NCBI RefSeq assembly: GCF_030814475.1
Contig: NZ_JAUSVF010000001.1
Coordinates: 1,075,001 to 1,139,000 of the forward strand
Origin: Pararhizobium capsulatum DSM 1112
GTDB taxonomy: Bacteria; Pseudomonadota; Alphaproteobacteria; Rhizobiales; Rhizobiaceae
DNA: 64,000 bases
Reading direction: 5' to 3'
Positions within the stretch are counted from its first letter, which is position 1. The number at the start of each line of letters is the position of its first letter. The notes below the pieces were generated by a model. That model was not told the origin of the DNA, ran no database searches, and saw only the letters and a list, made by a program, of their open reading frames with translations. The position numbers and the translations under genes are program-made. Below are positions 1 through 9,557 of this stretch, one piece after another.

Positions 1-1
1 A

Positions 2-148
2 CCACGTCTGCCGACCGATGAGGAGATTGACCAGACAATGGGCATCATGGAAAGAATGTTGCGGGGCTTCATGGGCATAGTGAAAGATCTGGAAGGTGAT
101 GAGCACAAGGCACCCGGTGCACTTGGCGAAGAACCTCGGAAGACCTGA
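2..148 (+). CDS. C-terminal end of an unknown protein (partial)
   Basis: Reading frame open from the window edge, ending at TGA 146-148 and giving the last 48 residues of a protein that begins outside the window. The visible tail is charged, with an amphipathic stretch around DEEIDQTMGIMERMLRG and a short acidic/basic end. I do not recognise the family and see no motif. It is on the same strand as the response regulator that follows about 70 bases later, so the two could be co-transcribed. Coding is supported only by an open frame and plausible composition. Confidence 0.5.
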   Translation, partial: PRLPTDEEIDQTMGIMERMLRGFMGIVKDLEGDEHKAPGALGEEPRKT

Positions 149-218
149 CCGGCTTTCGGCTTCATGTTGCTTGATTTGACCTAGCGGAGGTCGTGCAATG
201 CTCTTGGGAGGGGGTGCC

Positions 219-866
219 ATGATGACAGGATTGACCATTATCATCGCGGATGATCATCCGCTTTTTAGAGGCGCAATGCGTCACGCGCTTGCAAGCGTGG
301 GCGCTGACACCACAATTATTGAAGCCGGTGATTTCACCGCGGCTCGGCAGGCTGCAATCGACTATCCGAATGCCGACCTGATGCTGCTCGATCTTACCAT
401 GCCTGGCGTCAGCGGCCTTTCGGGTCTCGTTGCATTTCGTGCCGAATTTCAGAGTTTGCCGATCATGATCGTATCGGGGCATGATGACCACACGACAGTT
501 CGGCGTGCGCTGGAGCTTGGAGCAAGCGGCTTTCTTTCGAAATCGGCCGGGCTCGATGAAATCCGGGAGGGTATTGATACCGTCATCGCCGGCAATATTT
601 TCACACCGCCTGACTTTGAAGCGGGGAGCGAGAGCGAACCTGAAGTGGCTCAACTGCTTTTGCGTTTACAGACGCTCACGCCTCAGCAACTGCGTGTGCT
701 TGGCATGCTTGGAGAGGGCCTCCTCAATAAGCAGATTGCCTATGAGCTCAGTGTATCTGAAGCCACCATCAAAGCGCACGTCTCCGCGATCCTTCTGAAG
801 CTTAATGTTGACAGTCGCACGCAGGCGGTGATCCAGCTCGGCAAGATTTCGGCCGTCGCAGCTTGA
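219..866 (+). CDS. NarL/LuxR-family two-component response regulator
   Basis: A 215-residue response regulator. The N-terminal receiver domain has an acidic pair at IIADDHP, the phospho-acceptor Asp58 in MLLDLTMPG, and a conserved lysine in GFLSKSAG. The C-terminal LuxR-type helix-turn-helix is seen in TPQQLRVLGMLGEGL and LSVSEATIKAHVSAIL. I start at ATG 219 because a purine-rich GGGAGGGGG lies just upstream; an in-frame ATG at 198 would place that site inside the gene, and ATG 222 is also possible. The gene converges on the hybrid sensor kinase next door, with 19 bases between the two stops, which suggests (by inference) that the kinase and regulator form a pair. The target genes cannot be read from this window. 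Confidence 0.9.
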   Translation: MMTGLTIIIADDHPLFRGAMRHALASVGADTTIIEAGDFTAARQAAIDYPNADLMLLDLTMPGVSGLSGLVAFRAEFQSLPIMIVSGHDDHTTVRRALELGASGFLSKSAGLDEIREGIDTVIAGNIFTPPDFEAGSESEPEVAQLLLRLQTLTPQQLRVLGMLGEGLLNKQIAYELSVSEATIKAHVSAILLKLNVDSRTQAVIQLGKISAVAA

Positions 867-885
867 AATCCGGCGCGTTGTGAGC

Positions 886-3800
886 CTATTCGGCCGCAGG
901 TTTCAGGGCAGTTGAAAGTTGCGTCAGCCACGCCCTGAGCGCAGCGGGACGCACCGGTTTGTTTTGTATGGCAATTCCCTCGGGCTCAGCCATAGCCCTG
1001 ACTTCGGGGGACCTGTCCGCTGTCACCAGCAGGGCAGGGATAGGCGCTTTGAAATGTGCGCGAATAGTTCGGACGGCGTCTGTGCCGACCGCATTGTCAA
1101 GATGATAGTCGGCGATGATGGCATCCGGTCGCAATCTAGGACCGGCAAGCCAGTCTTCAAGCGATTGTGTGGTCATCACATGACAGCCCCATCCCTCAAG
1201 GAGAAGGGTCATGCCTTCAAGGATACGCGGTTCGTTGTCGATGCAAAGGACGGCGAGCCCGGTCAGTGGTTCAGCGACCCGCAGCGCCGTGACGATGGCC
1301 GGACCTTTTACTGCCGTCGCGGTTTTATCGATTGGCATCGTCACCCGAAAGCGCGTGCCTTTTCCGGGTTTGGATTGCAGATCGACGGCGTGATTGAGCA
1401 CACGGGATATGCGGTCAACGATCGACAGGCCGAGGCCCAGCCCTGAAGCCGTCTTTGCACCTTCGTCAAGACGGGCAAATTCCTTGAACACCGTGCGGAA
1501 CTTCGATGCGGGAATGCCGATGCCGGAATCGAGCACTTGAATGACGGCATGGTCGCCCTCTCGTCGCACGCCAACCAGAATCTTGCCCTTGAGAGTGTAT
1601 TTGATCGCATTCGAGACCAGGTTCTGCACAAGGCGACGCAGGAGGTTGGGGTCGCTACGCACCGAGAGCGAGGTTGGCATAATGGTGAATTTGAGATTGG
1701 CAGCGCGCGCCATTGGTGCAAAGTCTGTCTCGATGCGCCGAAGAAGATCATCAAGCATCACGGTCTGCAGGCGCGGTTTCATCGCGCCCGTATCGAGCCG
1801 CGATATATCCAGTACGGCTCCAAGAATAGTTTCCACGGACTCCAGCGAGGAATCGATATTCCTGACAAGCAGGCTGTTTTCAGAATCGCCAAGACGTTCA
1901 ACGAGCGAGGATGAATAAAGTCGCGCCGCGTTCAATGGCTGGAGAATGTCGTGGCCTGCCGCGGCGAAGAAGCGCGTCTTGCCGATATTGGCCTCCTCCG
2001 CCGCGGCCCGTGCCTCGGCAACCTCGCGATTGACGCGCGTGAGTTCGCCCGTGCGTTCAGCAACGCGGAGTTCAAGTGTCTCGTTTGCCTGTTTCAGCGC
2101 CATGTCGGCGGCCACGCGCTGCGTGATGTCGGTATAGGTCGTCACGATACCCTTGTCGGGCATGGCATTGGTCCGTACTTCGATGATGCTTGCCCCTCCG
2201 GCAAGTTCGAGCAGAAAGGCCTTGTCGAGAATGAGAAAGTTTTCGATGATGACTTTCTCGTCTTGCCGGGCGATATCGCCCCGTTCGGCGAGTATCGAGA
2301 CGATTTCGGCAAGAGGAAAACCAACCTCTCCAACTCTCTCAGGCAGGTCGAGCAGATGGCGGAAACGCCGATTCCAGATGATCAGGTTGCTGGAGCTGTC
2401 AAAGACAGCGATGCCCTGGTCCATCTGGGAAAGTGCGGTCTGCAACATATCCTGATTGTATTGCAGGGCTTCACTGGCCTGGTCGAGCAGCCAGGCTGTG
2501 TCAACCGGCGAATCATCCATACGTTGCAAAACGAGTGAAAGAACAAGGCGTGCCGACGAGGAGCCGATAGCGCTGCCGAGGAGCTGCTCGGAGAAATGCA
2601 CGAGCGCGCTATCCGCTGGTTGGTGGTCTTCCAGCCAGCAGCCGTTCTGGCGCTCGTAAGTGTGGAAGGATCGCTGCATGCGTTCCCTTCCCAGATAGCG
2701 GGCAATCGTGGTCTTGAGATCGAGCACTGTAACCTTGGTTTTGCGACCGCGAAATACACGTTCTGTTCGCGACTTGCGCCGGATGAAGACGCCGGCCTGT
2801 GCTCGCTCGATCGGGTTTGGCGCACGGCTGAGCGAGAAAACGACATAGGCGATCGCATTGACCAGCAGGCTGAGCGTCGATGCGTTGACGAAGGGATCGG
2901 AGCCCGATTTGGAGAAGATGCTGGCGAAGGGGAAAAGGAACCCAAGGATATTTGTAGCAACGTGGGAGTTATCCGAGCCGCCAAGGCTGGGCAGGAAAAG
3001 CATGTAGGCCCAAACAACAAAGCCGAGCGTCATGCCAGCAATGGCGCCGCGCGCGTTTGCCTGATGCCACAACAGGCCTCCGAACAAAGCTGGCGCCATC
3101 TGGGCAATGGCCGCGAAGGAGAGGAGGCCGAGGGACGCCAATCCGGCATTCATGTCAGCGGATCGGTAGTATCCATATCCGAGGAGCAAGACGCAAAAGA
3201 TTGCTGTGCGCCGGACGTTGAGCAGCAGGGTCGATACGTCGGGTACTGCACCACGGCGCAGCAGATTACGGCGCAGAATGACCGGCATAACGATATCGTT
3301 CGATATCATGATCGACAGTGCTACCGAGGCGACGATTACCATGGCCGTCGCAGCCGAAAATCCGCCGATGAAGGTGATCAGCGTCATGACCGGAACGTCA
3401 AGCGTTATCGGCAGGTTTAGGAGATAGAGGTCAGGCTCGCCGCCGCCCTGAAAAATGATGACGCCAGCGATAGCAATCGGCAGCACGAAGAGATTGATCG
3501 CGACGAGATAAAGGGGAAAAAGGATACCCGCGACGCGCAGTTCGCCGGCTGTGCGATTTTCAACGACCGTGACATGGAATTGACGGGGCAGCATGACGAT
3601 GGCGAACGCTGACAGGAGCATCAACATGAGCCAGCGCTGTATCGGTGTCTTGTGGGTGATCGCGGCCATGACCTGTTGATTCTCGATTGCCCGGTTCCAA
3701 AGGTCGCCTGGCCCGTCGAATACGAAAAACACAATGTAGGCGCCGGCGGTTACCAGCGCGAGCAGCTTGACAAGCGATTCCATCGCGATCGCCAGGATCA

Positions 3801-4377
3801 GGCCATCCTGATGTTCGGTCGCGTCGGTATGTCGCGTTCCGAACACGATGGCGAAGCAGGCAAGAAAAAGCGTGACAAGCAGCGGAAGGTCTATGAAATT
3901 CTGCCCCGAACCGATGCCATAGCTGCTGGTATCGACCATGGCTGAAACAGAGCTCGAAACAGCTTTCAGCTGCAGTGCAATATAGGGGATGGCGCCGACC
4001 AGGGAGATAAAGGCGACAATGGCCGCGACGGTCGGATTCTTGCCGTAGCGGGCGGCAACGAAGTCCGCGACGGAGGTGAGCTTCTCAGCTTTGGCAAGCG
4101 TGGTTATTCGGCGAATAACCGGCATGCCGATCGTGAACATCAGAATTGGGCCGATATAGATGCCGGTGAATTCGAGCCCGCGTTCCGCGGCAAGGCCGAT
4201 GCCTCCGAAATAGGTCCAGGAAGTACAGTAGATCGCCAAGCTTAGCGCATAAACTAAAGGTCGCCCCCTGATGGAAGGGGGGGACTTAAGTACCTTACGG
4301 TCGCCATAGCTCGCCACAGCAAACAGCAGCAGCAGGTATGTGAATGCAGCGGCAAATATGATCGGACCGGAAAGCAT
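886..4377 (-). CDS. Hybrid sensor histidine kinase fused to a sodium:solute symporter domain
   Basis: A 1163-residue inner-membrane protein. Residues about 1-500 form a sodium:solute symporter (SSS, proline-symporter-like) region with many hydrophobic helices. A soluble linker and a PAS domain follow (about 640-760, MDQGIAVFDSSSNLIIWN), then a coiled coil. The histidine kinase core has His809 in AAAGHDILQPLNAA, an N box in LVSNAIKYT and glycine boxes DSGIGIP and GLGLGLSI. A C-terminal receiver has Asp1090 in IIADYHLD and lysine in NKPVRP. The family resembles CbrA/NahK-type sensors, in which a transporter-like domain is coupled to a kinase. A strong AAGGAGG site sits just before the ATG. The convergent NarL regulator is a likely partner; the sensed solute is unknown. 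Confidence 0.92.
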   Translation of the reverse strand: MLSGPIIFAAAFTYLLLLFAVASYGDRKVLKSPPSIRGRPLVYALSLAIYCTSWTYFGGIGLAAERGLEFTGIYIGPILMFTIGMPVIRRITTLAKAEKLTSVADFVAARYGKNPTVAAIVAFISLVGAIPYIALQLKAVSSSVSAMVDTSSYGIGSGQNFIDLPLLVTLFLACFAIVFGTRHTDATEHQDGLILAIAMESLVKLLALVTAGAYIVFFVFDGPGDLWNRAIENQQVMAAITHKTPIQRWLMLMLLSAFAIVMLPRQFHVTVVENRTAGELRVAGILFPLYLVAINLFVLPIAIAGVIIFQGGGEPDLYLLNLPITLDVPVMTLITFIGGFSAATAMVIVASVALSIMISNDIVMPVILRRNLLRRGAVPDVSTLLLNVRRTAIFCVLLLGYGYYRSADMNAGLASLGLLSFAAIAQMAPALFGGLLWHQANARGAIAGMTLGFVVWAYMLFLPSLGGSDNSHVATNILGFLFPFASIFSKSGSDPFVNASTLSLLVNAIAYVVFSLSRAPNPIERAQAGVFIRRKSRTERVFRGRKTKVTVLDLKTTIARYLGRERMQRSFHTYERQNGCWLEDHQPADSALVHFSEQLLGSAIGSSSARLVLSLVLQRMDDSPVDTAWLLDQASEALQYNQDMLQTALSQMDQGIAVFDSSSNLIIWNRRFRHLLDLPERVGEVGFPLAEIVSILAERGDIARQDEKVIIENFLILDKAFLLELAGGASIIEVRTNAMPDKGIVTTYTDITQRVAADMALKQANETLELRVAERTGELTRVNREVAEARAAAEEANIGKTRFFAAAGHDILQPLNAARLYSSSLVERLGDSENSLLVRNIDSSLESVETILGAVLDISRLDTGAMKPRLQTVMLDDLLRRIETDFAPMARAANLKFTIMPTSLSVRSDPNLLRRLVQNLVSNAIKYTLKGKILVGVRREGDHAVIQVLDSGIGIPASKFRTVFKEFARLDEGAKTASGLGLGLSIVDRISRVLNHAVDLQSKPGKGTRFRVTMPIDKTATAVKGPAIVTALRVAEPLTGLAVLCIDNEPRILEGMTLLLEGWGCHVMTTQSLEDWLAGPRLRPDAIIADYHLDNAVGTDAVRTIRAHFKAPIPALLVTADRSPEVRAMAEPEGIAIQNKPVRPAALRAWLTQLSTALKPAAE

Positions 4378-4491
4378 GATCCTCCTTATTCAGGTCTTAC
4401 CCAAGGAAGTTGAAGCATAGAATAAGACTGCGGAGAAGAAAATATTTGCGCCATTGGTCTTAAGTCCAATACGTTTCCAGGTTCATTGGCG

Positions 4492-4519
4492 TTGACAATG
4501 TAAAAAGGCCGATATTTTT
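4492..4519 (+). promoter_or_regulatory. Possible mscL promoter
   Basis: A perfect TTGACA hexamer (4492-4497) is followed after 15-16 bases by an AT-rich TATTTTT block in the divergent gap between the sensor kinase and mscL. The spacing is slightly short for a housekeeping promoter, so this is only a candidate. Confidence 0.3.
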
Positions 4520-4592
4520 GCTTTTCTTTCCCGTCGCGCGCGATAGGTTTCGATTGCGGGTGACCACCTGCAAATGGAACAAGGAGAGCGGG

Positions 4593-5030
4593 ATGCTGAA
4601 CGAATTCAAGGAATTCATTGCGCGCGGCAATGTCATGGACCTGGCGGTCGGTGTCATTATCGGCGCGGCCTTCAACAAGATCGTCGAATCGATCGTCAAC
4701 GATCTGGTTATGCCGATCGTTGGCGCGCTGACAGGCGGTGGCTTCGATTTCTCCAACTACTTCCTGCCGCTCAGCGCCAATGTCACTGCCACGTCGCTTG
4801 CTGCTGCTCGCGAACAGGGCGCAGTTTTTGCCTACGGCAACTTCATCACCGTTCTCATCAACTTCCTGATCCTGGCATGGATCGTCTTCCTGATGATCAA
4901 GGGCGTGAACCGGATGCGCAAATCGCTGGAAGCCAAGGACAAGGCGGGCGCACCGGAAGCGGCTCCGCCCCCGGCCGACGTACAGCTGCTCACGGAAATT
5001 CGCGATCTGCTGAAGCAGCCACGCGTGTAG
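4593..5030 (+). CDS. mscL: Large-conductance mechanosensitive channel MscL
   Basis: A 145-residue inner-membrane channel that opens at high membrane tension and releases solutes on hypo-osmotic shock. The sequence has the family start ([20 protein letters not shown]), a first membrane helix with the pore-lining small residues ([17 protein letters not shown]), a periplasmic loop, a second helix (about residues 75-98, [18 protein letters not shown]) and a cytoplasmic helix ending in LLTEIRDLL. The length is normal for the family. I chose ATG 4593 because AAGGAGAG lies 7 bases upstream and the family N-terminus begins there; the longer open frame upstream has no similarity. The gene is divergent from the sensor kinase. 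Confidence 0.97.
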   Translation: MLNEFKEFIARGNVMDLAVGVIIGAAFNKIVESIVNDLVMPIVGALTGGGFDFSNYFLPLSANVTATSLAAAREQGAVFAYGNFITVLINFLILAWIVFLMIKGVNRMRKSLEAKDKAGAPEAAPPPADVQLLTEIRDLLKQPRV

Positions 5031-5048
5031 GTTAAATCTTGTCCGCGG

Positions 5049-5080
5049 GCAGCGCGATACGGGTTCGGAAATCGCGCTGC
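5049..5080. repeat. 10-bp perfect inverted repeat downstream of mscL
   Basis: GCAGCGCGAT (5049-5058) pairs perfectly with ATCGCGCTGC (5071-5080) around a 12-base loop. There is no T run after it, so it is not a typical intrinsic terminator. It may protect the mscL mRNA end or lie in the leader of the aminotransferase transcript. Confidence 0.5.
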
Positions 5081-5224
5081 GCTGCACGATACATCACAAA
5101 GTTCAATCGATGTGTCACCGATTGTCGCGTGATCCTCCCCCTGAAAAACGTTAGAAGCAACGGCATCCCTTTTGATCTGCGCACTCTTTCCTTTGGGAGA
5201 AAGATGCCCTTACCGGAGCCATCG

Positions 5225-6391
5225 ATGAACGTTCTCGCCAGCCTAAGCCCCCGTTCGCTTGCGGCGCCAGAAAGCGGTATTGTCGAGGTGGTCAACTATG
5301 CGCGTGGACGCGAAGGTCTGATCCCGCTTTGGGTGGGCGAGGGAGACCTGCCTACGCCCTCCTTCATTTCCGAGGCTGCCCAGGCGTCGCTTACTGCAGG
5401 GGAAACCTTTTACACCTGGCAGCGCGGCGTTCCGCCGCTACGCGAGGCATTGTCACGTTACTATCAGCGGTATTTCGACAAGAACCTGCCGATGGACAAT
5501 TTCTACGTGACCGGCTCGGGCATGCAGGCGATCAAGCTGGCGATCGAGGCCGTGACCTCGCCCGGCGATGAAATGGTTTATCTCTCGCCGGCATGGCCGA
5601 ATTTTGCAGCCTCGGCCGCGCTCTCCGGTGTACGTCCCGTGTCGGCCCCACTCGAGTTCACCGGCGGCAAGTGGCAGGTCTCGCTGGAGCGTATTGCTAC
5701 GGCAATCACGCCGAAGACCCGCGCACTGTTCGTAAACACGCCCTCGAACCCCACGGGCTGGACCGCAACACGAGAAGATCTGGCCGCCATAATGGCGCTT
5801 GCCCGTCGCCATGGTCTCTGGATCGTCGCCGACGAAATCTATGCGCTTTATTCCTACGAAGGCGAACGGGCGCCCTCCTTCCTCGATGTCATGGAGGATG
5901 ACGACCGGATATTGTTCGTCAATTCCTTCTCCAAGAACTGGTTGATGACCGGTTGGCGGGCAGGCTGGATCGTCGCTCCGGCGGAAATCGGCCAGGTGCT
6001 GGAGAATCTCATCCAGTATTCCACCTCCGGCGTTGCCCAGTTCATTCAAGCCGGTGCCATTGTGGCGCTCGACAAGGGCGATGCCCTTATCGCGGAAAAC
6101 GTCGCCAAGGCAACGCACTCGCGGGATATACTCTGTGATGCGCTGATTGCCACCAATCGCGTCGAAACGCTTAAACCTGATGGTGCGATCTACGCGTTTC
6201 TGAAGATCGACGGCGTCACCGATGCGCGCCGGGCGTGCCTCGACATCGTCGACAAGACAGGCGTCGGCCTGGCCCCCGGAACGGCCTTCGGAGACGGTGG
6301 CTCCCTGTTCATGAGGGCCTGTTTCCTGCGCGATCCGGTGCAGATTTCGACGGCGGCCGAGCGACTTTCCGGTTATATCGCAGCACTCTGA
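5225..6391 (+). CDS. PLP-dependent class I/II aminotransferase (aspartate aminotransferase family)
   Basis: A 388-residue fold-type I aminotransferase. Visible hallmarks are TPSNPTGW, DEIYALYSYEG, the Schiff-base lysine at about Lys237 in SFSKNWLMTGWRAGW, and a C-terminal FMRACF arginine motif that normally binds the substrate carboxylate. The likely activity is transfer of an amino group from an amino acid to a 2-oxo acid; the substrate cannot be told from sequence. I chose ATG 5225, with GGAG 7 bases upstream, because family similarity begins there. ATG 5204, preceded by GGGAGA, is an almost equally good start. The further open frame back to 5039 crosses an inverted repeat and is unlikely to be translated. 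Confidence 0.88.
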   Translation: MNVLASLSPRSLAAPESGIVEVVNYARGREGLIPLWVGEGDLPTPSFISEAAQASLTAGETFYTWQRGVPPLREALSRYYQRYFDKNLPMDNFYVTGSGMQAIKLAIEAVTSPGDEMVYLSPAWPNFAASAALSGVRPVSAPLEFTGGKWQVSLERIATAITPKTRALFVNTPSNPTGWTATREDLAAIMALARRHGLWIVADEIYALYSYEGERAPSFLDVMEDDDRILFVNSFSKNWLMTGWRAGWIVAPAEIGQVLENLIQYSTSGVAQFIQAGAIVALDKGDALIAENVAKATHSRDILCDALIATNRVETLKPDGAIYAFLKIDGVTDARRACLDIVDKTGVGLAPGTAFGDGGSLFMRACFLRDPVQISTAAERLSGYIAAL

Positions 6392-6478
6392 GGCCGACGA
6401 ACGGGGTTTTTTAAACTCCAACCTTGTGAAATGGTGCCGAACCGGCTTTTATCCCGTCGGTTCTAACAGGAGTTTTGC

Positions 6479-7471
6479 ATGGCGGTTTTGGTAACGGGCG
6501 GCGGCGGCTATATCGGCAGCCATATGGTCTGGGCGCTGATCGATGCCGGCGAAGAGGTTGTGGTCATCGATCGTCTGTCCACCGGTTTTCGCTGGGCGAT
6601 CGCTCCGGAAGCGCGTTTCTACGAGGGTGACATTGCCGACCAGGATCTGATGCGTCGCATCTTCTCGGAAAACAACGTCGATGCGATCATCCATTTCGCC
6701 GGCTCGATCGTCGTCCCGGAATCGGTGGCCGATCCGCTTGGCTACTACGAAAACAACACCGTCAAATCCCGAGCCCTGATTGCAAGCGCAGTCGAGGCCG
6801 GCATTCCGCATTTTGTCTTCTCCTCGACTGCTGCTGTCTACGGCACGCCGAAGGTCCTTGAGCCGGTCACGGAAGATCTGCCGCTGGCACCGGAATCGCC
6901 CTACGGTTCTTCGAAACTGATGACGGAGATCATGCTGCGCGATACCGCGAATGCGCATGACTTCACCTACACCGCCTTGCGCTACTTCAACGTTGCCGGC
7001 GCTGATCCGAAGGGGCGCAGCGGCCAGTCGTCCGCGCTCGCCACCCATCTGATCAAGGTTGCCTGCGCAACGGCGCTCGGCAAGCGTGAATCGATGAATG
7101 TTTTCGGAACGGATTATCCGACGCCGGATGGCACCTGCGTGCGCGACTATATTCACGTCTGGGATCTCGCCCAGGCTCATCTGATGGCGCTGAAGCGCAT
7201 GCGCGCCGGCGGCGGGTCGCTTGCCGCCAATTGCGGATATGGTCGCGGTTTCTCGGTGCTCGAGGTGCTGGAGGCGGTGAAAAAGGTGAATGGCTCGGAT
7301 TTTCCGGTGACCTTTGCCGAACGCCGCCCCGGCGATCCCGCGATGATCGTCGCCAATCCGGGGCTTGCCAAGCGTGAGCTCGGTTGGGTGCCGCAATATG
7401 ATGATCTCGAAGGCATCATATCGAGCGCCCTGGATTGGGAACGCCATCTCATGCGCAAGAACAGCTACTGA
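6479..7471 (+). CDS. galE: UDP-glucose 4-epimerase
   Basis: A 330-residue extended short-chain dehydrogenase that interconverts UDP-glucose and UDP-galactose. The NAD-binding loop TGGGGYIGSH is at the N-terminus, with SSTAAVYG and the catalytic Tyr142-x3-Lys146 (PYGSSKLMTE) following. The GalE-type C-terminal signature PTPDGTCVRDYIHVWDLA is clear. AGGAG lies 8 bases before the ATG. Rhizobia often carry a second copy called exoB, and sequence alone does not say which this is. It opens a block of surface-sugar genes, so supplying UDP-galactose for LPS or exopolysaccharide is the likely role. Confidence 0.93.
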   Translation: MAVLVTGGGGYIGSHMVWALIDAGEEVVVIDRLSTGFRWAIAPEARFYEGDIADQDLMRRIFSENNVDAIIHFAGSIVVPESVADPLGYYENNTVKSRALIASAVEAGIPHFVFSSTAAVYGTPKVLEPVTEDLPLAPESPYGSSKLMTEIMLRDTANAHDFTYTALRYFNVAGADPKGRSGQSSALATHLIKVACATALGKRESMNVFGTDYPTPDGTCVRDYIHVWDLAQAHLMALKRMRAGGGSLAANCGYGRGFSVLEVLEAVKKVNGSDFPVTFAERRPGDPAMIVANPGLAKRELGWVPQYDDLEGIISSALDWERHLMRKNSY

Positions 7472-7699
7472 GTCCAAAGAGTTTCGCGCTCCAGTCTGAC
7501 GACAGTTTCAACGACTAGGGTATCGGCCACGATAGATTATCCGGGCCTGATGCATGATGGAATTTGTTCGCCAAACGAAGCACAGGACGCCGCCGACGAG
7601 GCGCGGCCTTGTTGCGCGCCGTGCGGCTCCGTCAAATCTTCAGCCTGACGTCGCGATGCTCCGTTACGAACTGGTGGGCAGCGCGAGCGAGGGCGCTCG

Positions 7700-8470
7700 A
7701 TGAAGGCTGTGATCCTCGCCGGCGGTCTCGGCACGCGCATTTCCGAAGAGACGCACCTGCGGCCCAAGCCCATGGTGGAGATCGGCGGCCGGCCGGTCCT
7801 CTGGCATATCATGAAGATGTACTATGCCCATGGCGTGCGCGATTTCATCGTCTGCTGCGGCTTCAAGGGCTATGTGATCAAGGAATACTTCGCCAATTAC
7901 GGCCTGCACATGTCGGACATCACGTTCGATTTTGCGGAAAACAGCATCGAGTTTCATCGAAAGAGCGCCGAGAACTGGCGGGTAACCCTGGTCGATACCG
8001 GCGAGAACTCGATGACCGGTGGGCGCATGAAGCGGGTTGCAGGCTATCTGAAGGACGATGACGCCTTCTGCTTCACCTATGGCGACGGCGTCGGCGACAT
8101 GGACATCGCCCGCACCATCGCCTTCCATAGGGAGCATGGCAAGCTGGCAACCGTGACCGCCTGCCGGCCGCCGGCCCGCTACGGTGCGTTGCAGCTCGAA
8201 GGCAGCGAAGTTCAGGGCTTTATCGAAAAGCCGGAAGGCGAGGGTGGCTTCATCAATGGCGGCTTCTTCGTTCTTTCGCCCCGTTGCATCGACCGGATCG
8301 AAGGCGACAGCACGACTTGGGAAGCCGAACCGCTGATGAGCCTCGCCCGTGAAGGCGAGTTGCAGGCCTATCTTCACGAAGGCTTCTGGCAGCCGATGGA
8401 TACCCTGCGTGACAAAAACCATCTCGAAAGTCTGTGGCAGAGCGGTTCGCCGCCTTGGAAATGCTGGTGA
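7700..8470 (+). CDS. rfbF: Glucose-1-phosphate cytidylyltransferase
   Basis: A 256-residue nucleotidyltransferase that makes CDP-glucose from glucose 1-phosphate and CTP, the first step to CDP-linked 6-deoxyhexoses. The nucleotide-binding start AVILAGGLGTRISEET and the PKPMVEIGGRPVLWHIM motif are typical of the RfbF/DdhA branch, as are TGGRMKRV, FCFTYGDGVGD and FINGGFFV. Its stop overlaps the start of the next gene (ATGA), so it is translationally coupled to the CDP-glucose 4,6-dehydratase. The 228 bases upstream hold no gene that I can support. Confidence 0.95.
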   Translation: MKAVILAGGLGTRISEETHLRPKPMVEIGGRPVLWHIMKMYYAHGVRDFIVCCGFKGYVIKEYFANYGLHMSDITFDFAENSIEFHRKSAENWRVTLVDTGENSMTGGRMKRVAGYLKDDDAFCFTYGDGVGDMDIARTIAFHREHGKLATVTACRPPARYGALQLEGSEVQGFIEKPEGEGGFINGGFFVLSPRCIDRIEGDSTTWEAEPLMSLAREGELQAYLHEGFWQPMDTLRDKNHLESLWQSGSPPWKCW

Positions 8471-9555
8471 TGAGCATGACAAATGAATTCTGGCGCGGAA
8501 AGCGCGTATTGATCACGGGCCACACGGGCTTCAAGGGCAGTTGGCTTGCCCTCTGGTTGAAGCAGCTGGGCGCTCAGGTGTCGGGCCTGTCACTGGCACC
8601 CAAATCGCAACCCTCGTTGCATAACTTGCTGGGTGGTGCCGGCGAAGGTCCTGATATCGTCGATATCCGCGACCGTGCGGGTGTCACCCATCAGGTGCTG
8701 CGCAGCAAGCCGCAGATCGTCTTCCATCTCGCCGCGCAGGCGCTGGTGCGGGCAAGCTATCGCGATCCGGCCGAGACCTATGAGACGAATGTCAGCGGCA
8801 CCGTCAATCTGCTCGACGCTTTGCGTCTTTGTGAAGATGTTCGCTCGATCGTCGTGGTGACGACGGACAAGGTCTATCACAATCCGGAAACCGGTCTTGC
8901 ATTCATGGAGACCGATCCGCTGGGTGGTCAGGATCCATACAGCGCCTCCAAGGCGGCTGCCGAGATCGTGACAGCGAGCTACCGCTCCTCGTTTTTCTCC
9001 GCTCGCAAGGTCGGCGTTGCGACGGCGCGGGCCGGCAATGTCATTGGCGGCGGCGATTGGGCCGAAGAGCGGCTGATCCCCGATGCCGTTCGCGCCTGGC
9101 AGATGGGCGACACGCTCTACGTTCGTCGCCCGCGCGCCGTACGGCCCTGGCAGCATGTGCTGGAGCCGTTGAACGGATACATGAGCCTTGCCGAGCGCCT
9201 GTGGGATGCGCCGCTCGGTATCGAAAGCTACAATTTCGGCCCGAACCATTCCGAGGCTGCATCGGTCGGCACGGTGTTGAAGATGGCCGAGCGTCATTTC
9301 GGCGGTGGCATGGTTCGCTTGGGTGATGGTACCGAGGGGCCGCACGAGGCAGGCTATCTCGTTCTCGACAGCGCCCGCGCCCGCGCTGAACTCGGTTATA
9401 TTCCGCGCTGGCGGCTCAACGAGACGGTCCGCCGCACGATGGAATGGTACCGCGCCGAGCGCGAGGGTCGATCCGCGATCGAGCTTTGCCTTGCCGATAT
9501 CCGCGATTTCTCAAATGAAGTGGCAGGCACCCTGCCATTGAAGGTTGCGGGTTGA
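8470..9555 (+). CDS. rfbG: CDP-glucose 4,6-dehydratase
   Basis: A 361-residue NAD-dependent extended SDR that converts CDP-glucose to CDP-4-dehydro-6-deoxyglucose. Evidence is the cofactor loop LITGHTGFKGSW, VTTDKVYHN, the catalytic Tyr157-x3-Lys161 in YSASKAAAE, and the family motif RAGNVIGGGDWAEERLIPD. I start at ATG 8470, which overlaps the rfbF stop as ATGA; ATG 8476 is an alternative. Upstream is CDP-glucose synthesis and downstream are a 3,5-epimerase and a C-methyltransferase, so the keto sugar produced here is probably branched rather than turned into a 3,6-dideoxyhexose. Confidence 0.95.
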   Translation: MSMTNEFWRGKRVLITGHTGFKGSWLALWLKQLGAQVSGLSLAPKSQPSLHNLLGGAGEGPDIVDIRDRAGVTHQVLRSKPQIVFHLAAQALVRASYRDPAETYETNVSGTVNLLDALRLCEDVRSIVVVTTDKVYHNPETGLAFMETDPLGGQDPYSASKAAAEIVTASYRSSFFSARKVGVATARAGNVIGGGDWAEERLIPDAVRAWQMGDTLYVRRPRAVRPWQHVLEPLNGYMSLAERLWDAPLGIESYNFGPNHSEAASVGTVLKMAERHFGGGMVRLGDGTEGPHEAGYLVLDSARARAELGYIPRWRLNETVRRTMEWYRAEREGRSAIELCLADIRDFSNEVAGTLPLKVAG

Positions 9556-9557
9556 GC

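Noticed and set aside
5039..5224. 62-codon N-terminal extension of the aminotransferase
   Set aside because: The segment crosses a perfect inverted repeat and lacks family similarity; starts at 5204 or 5225 have ribosome sites.
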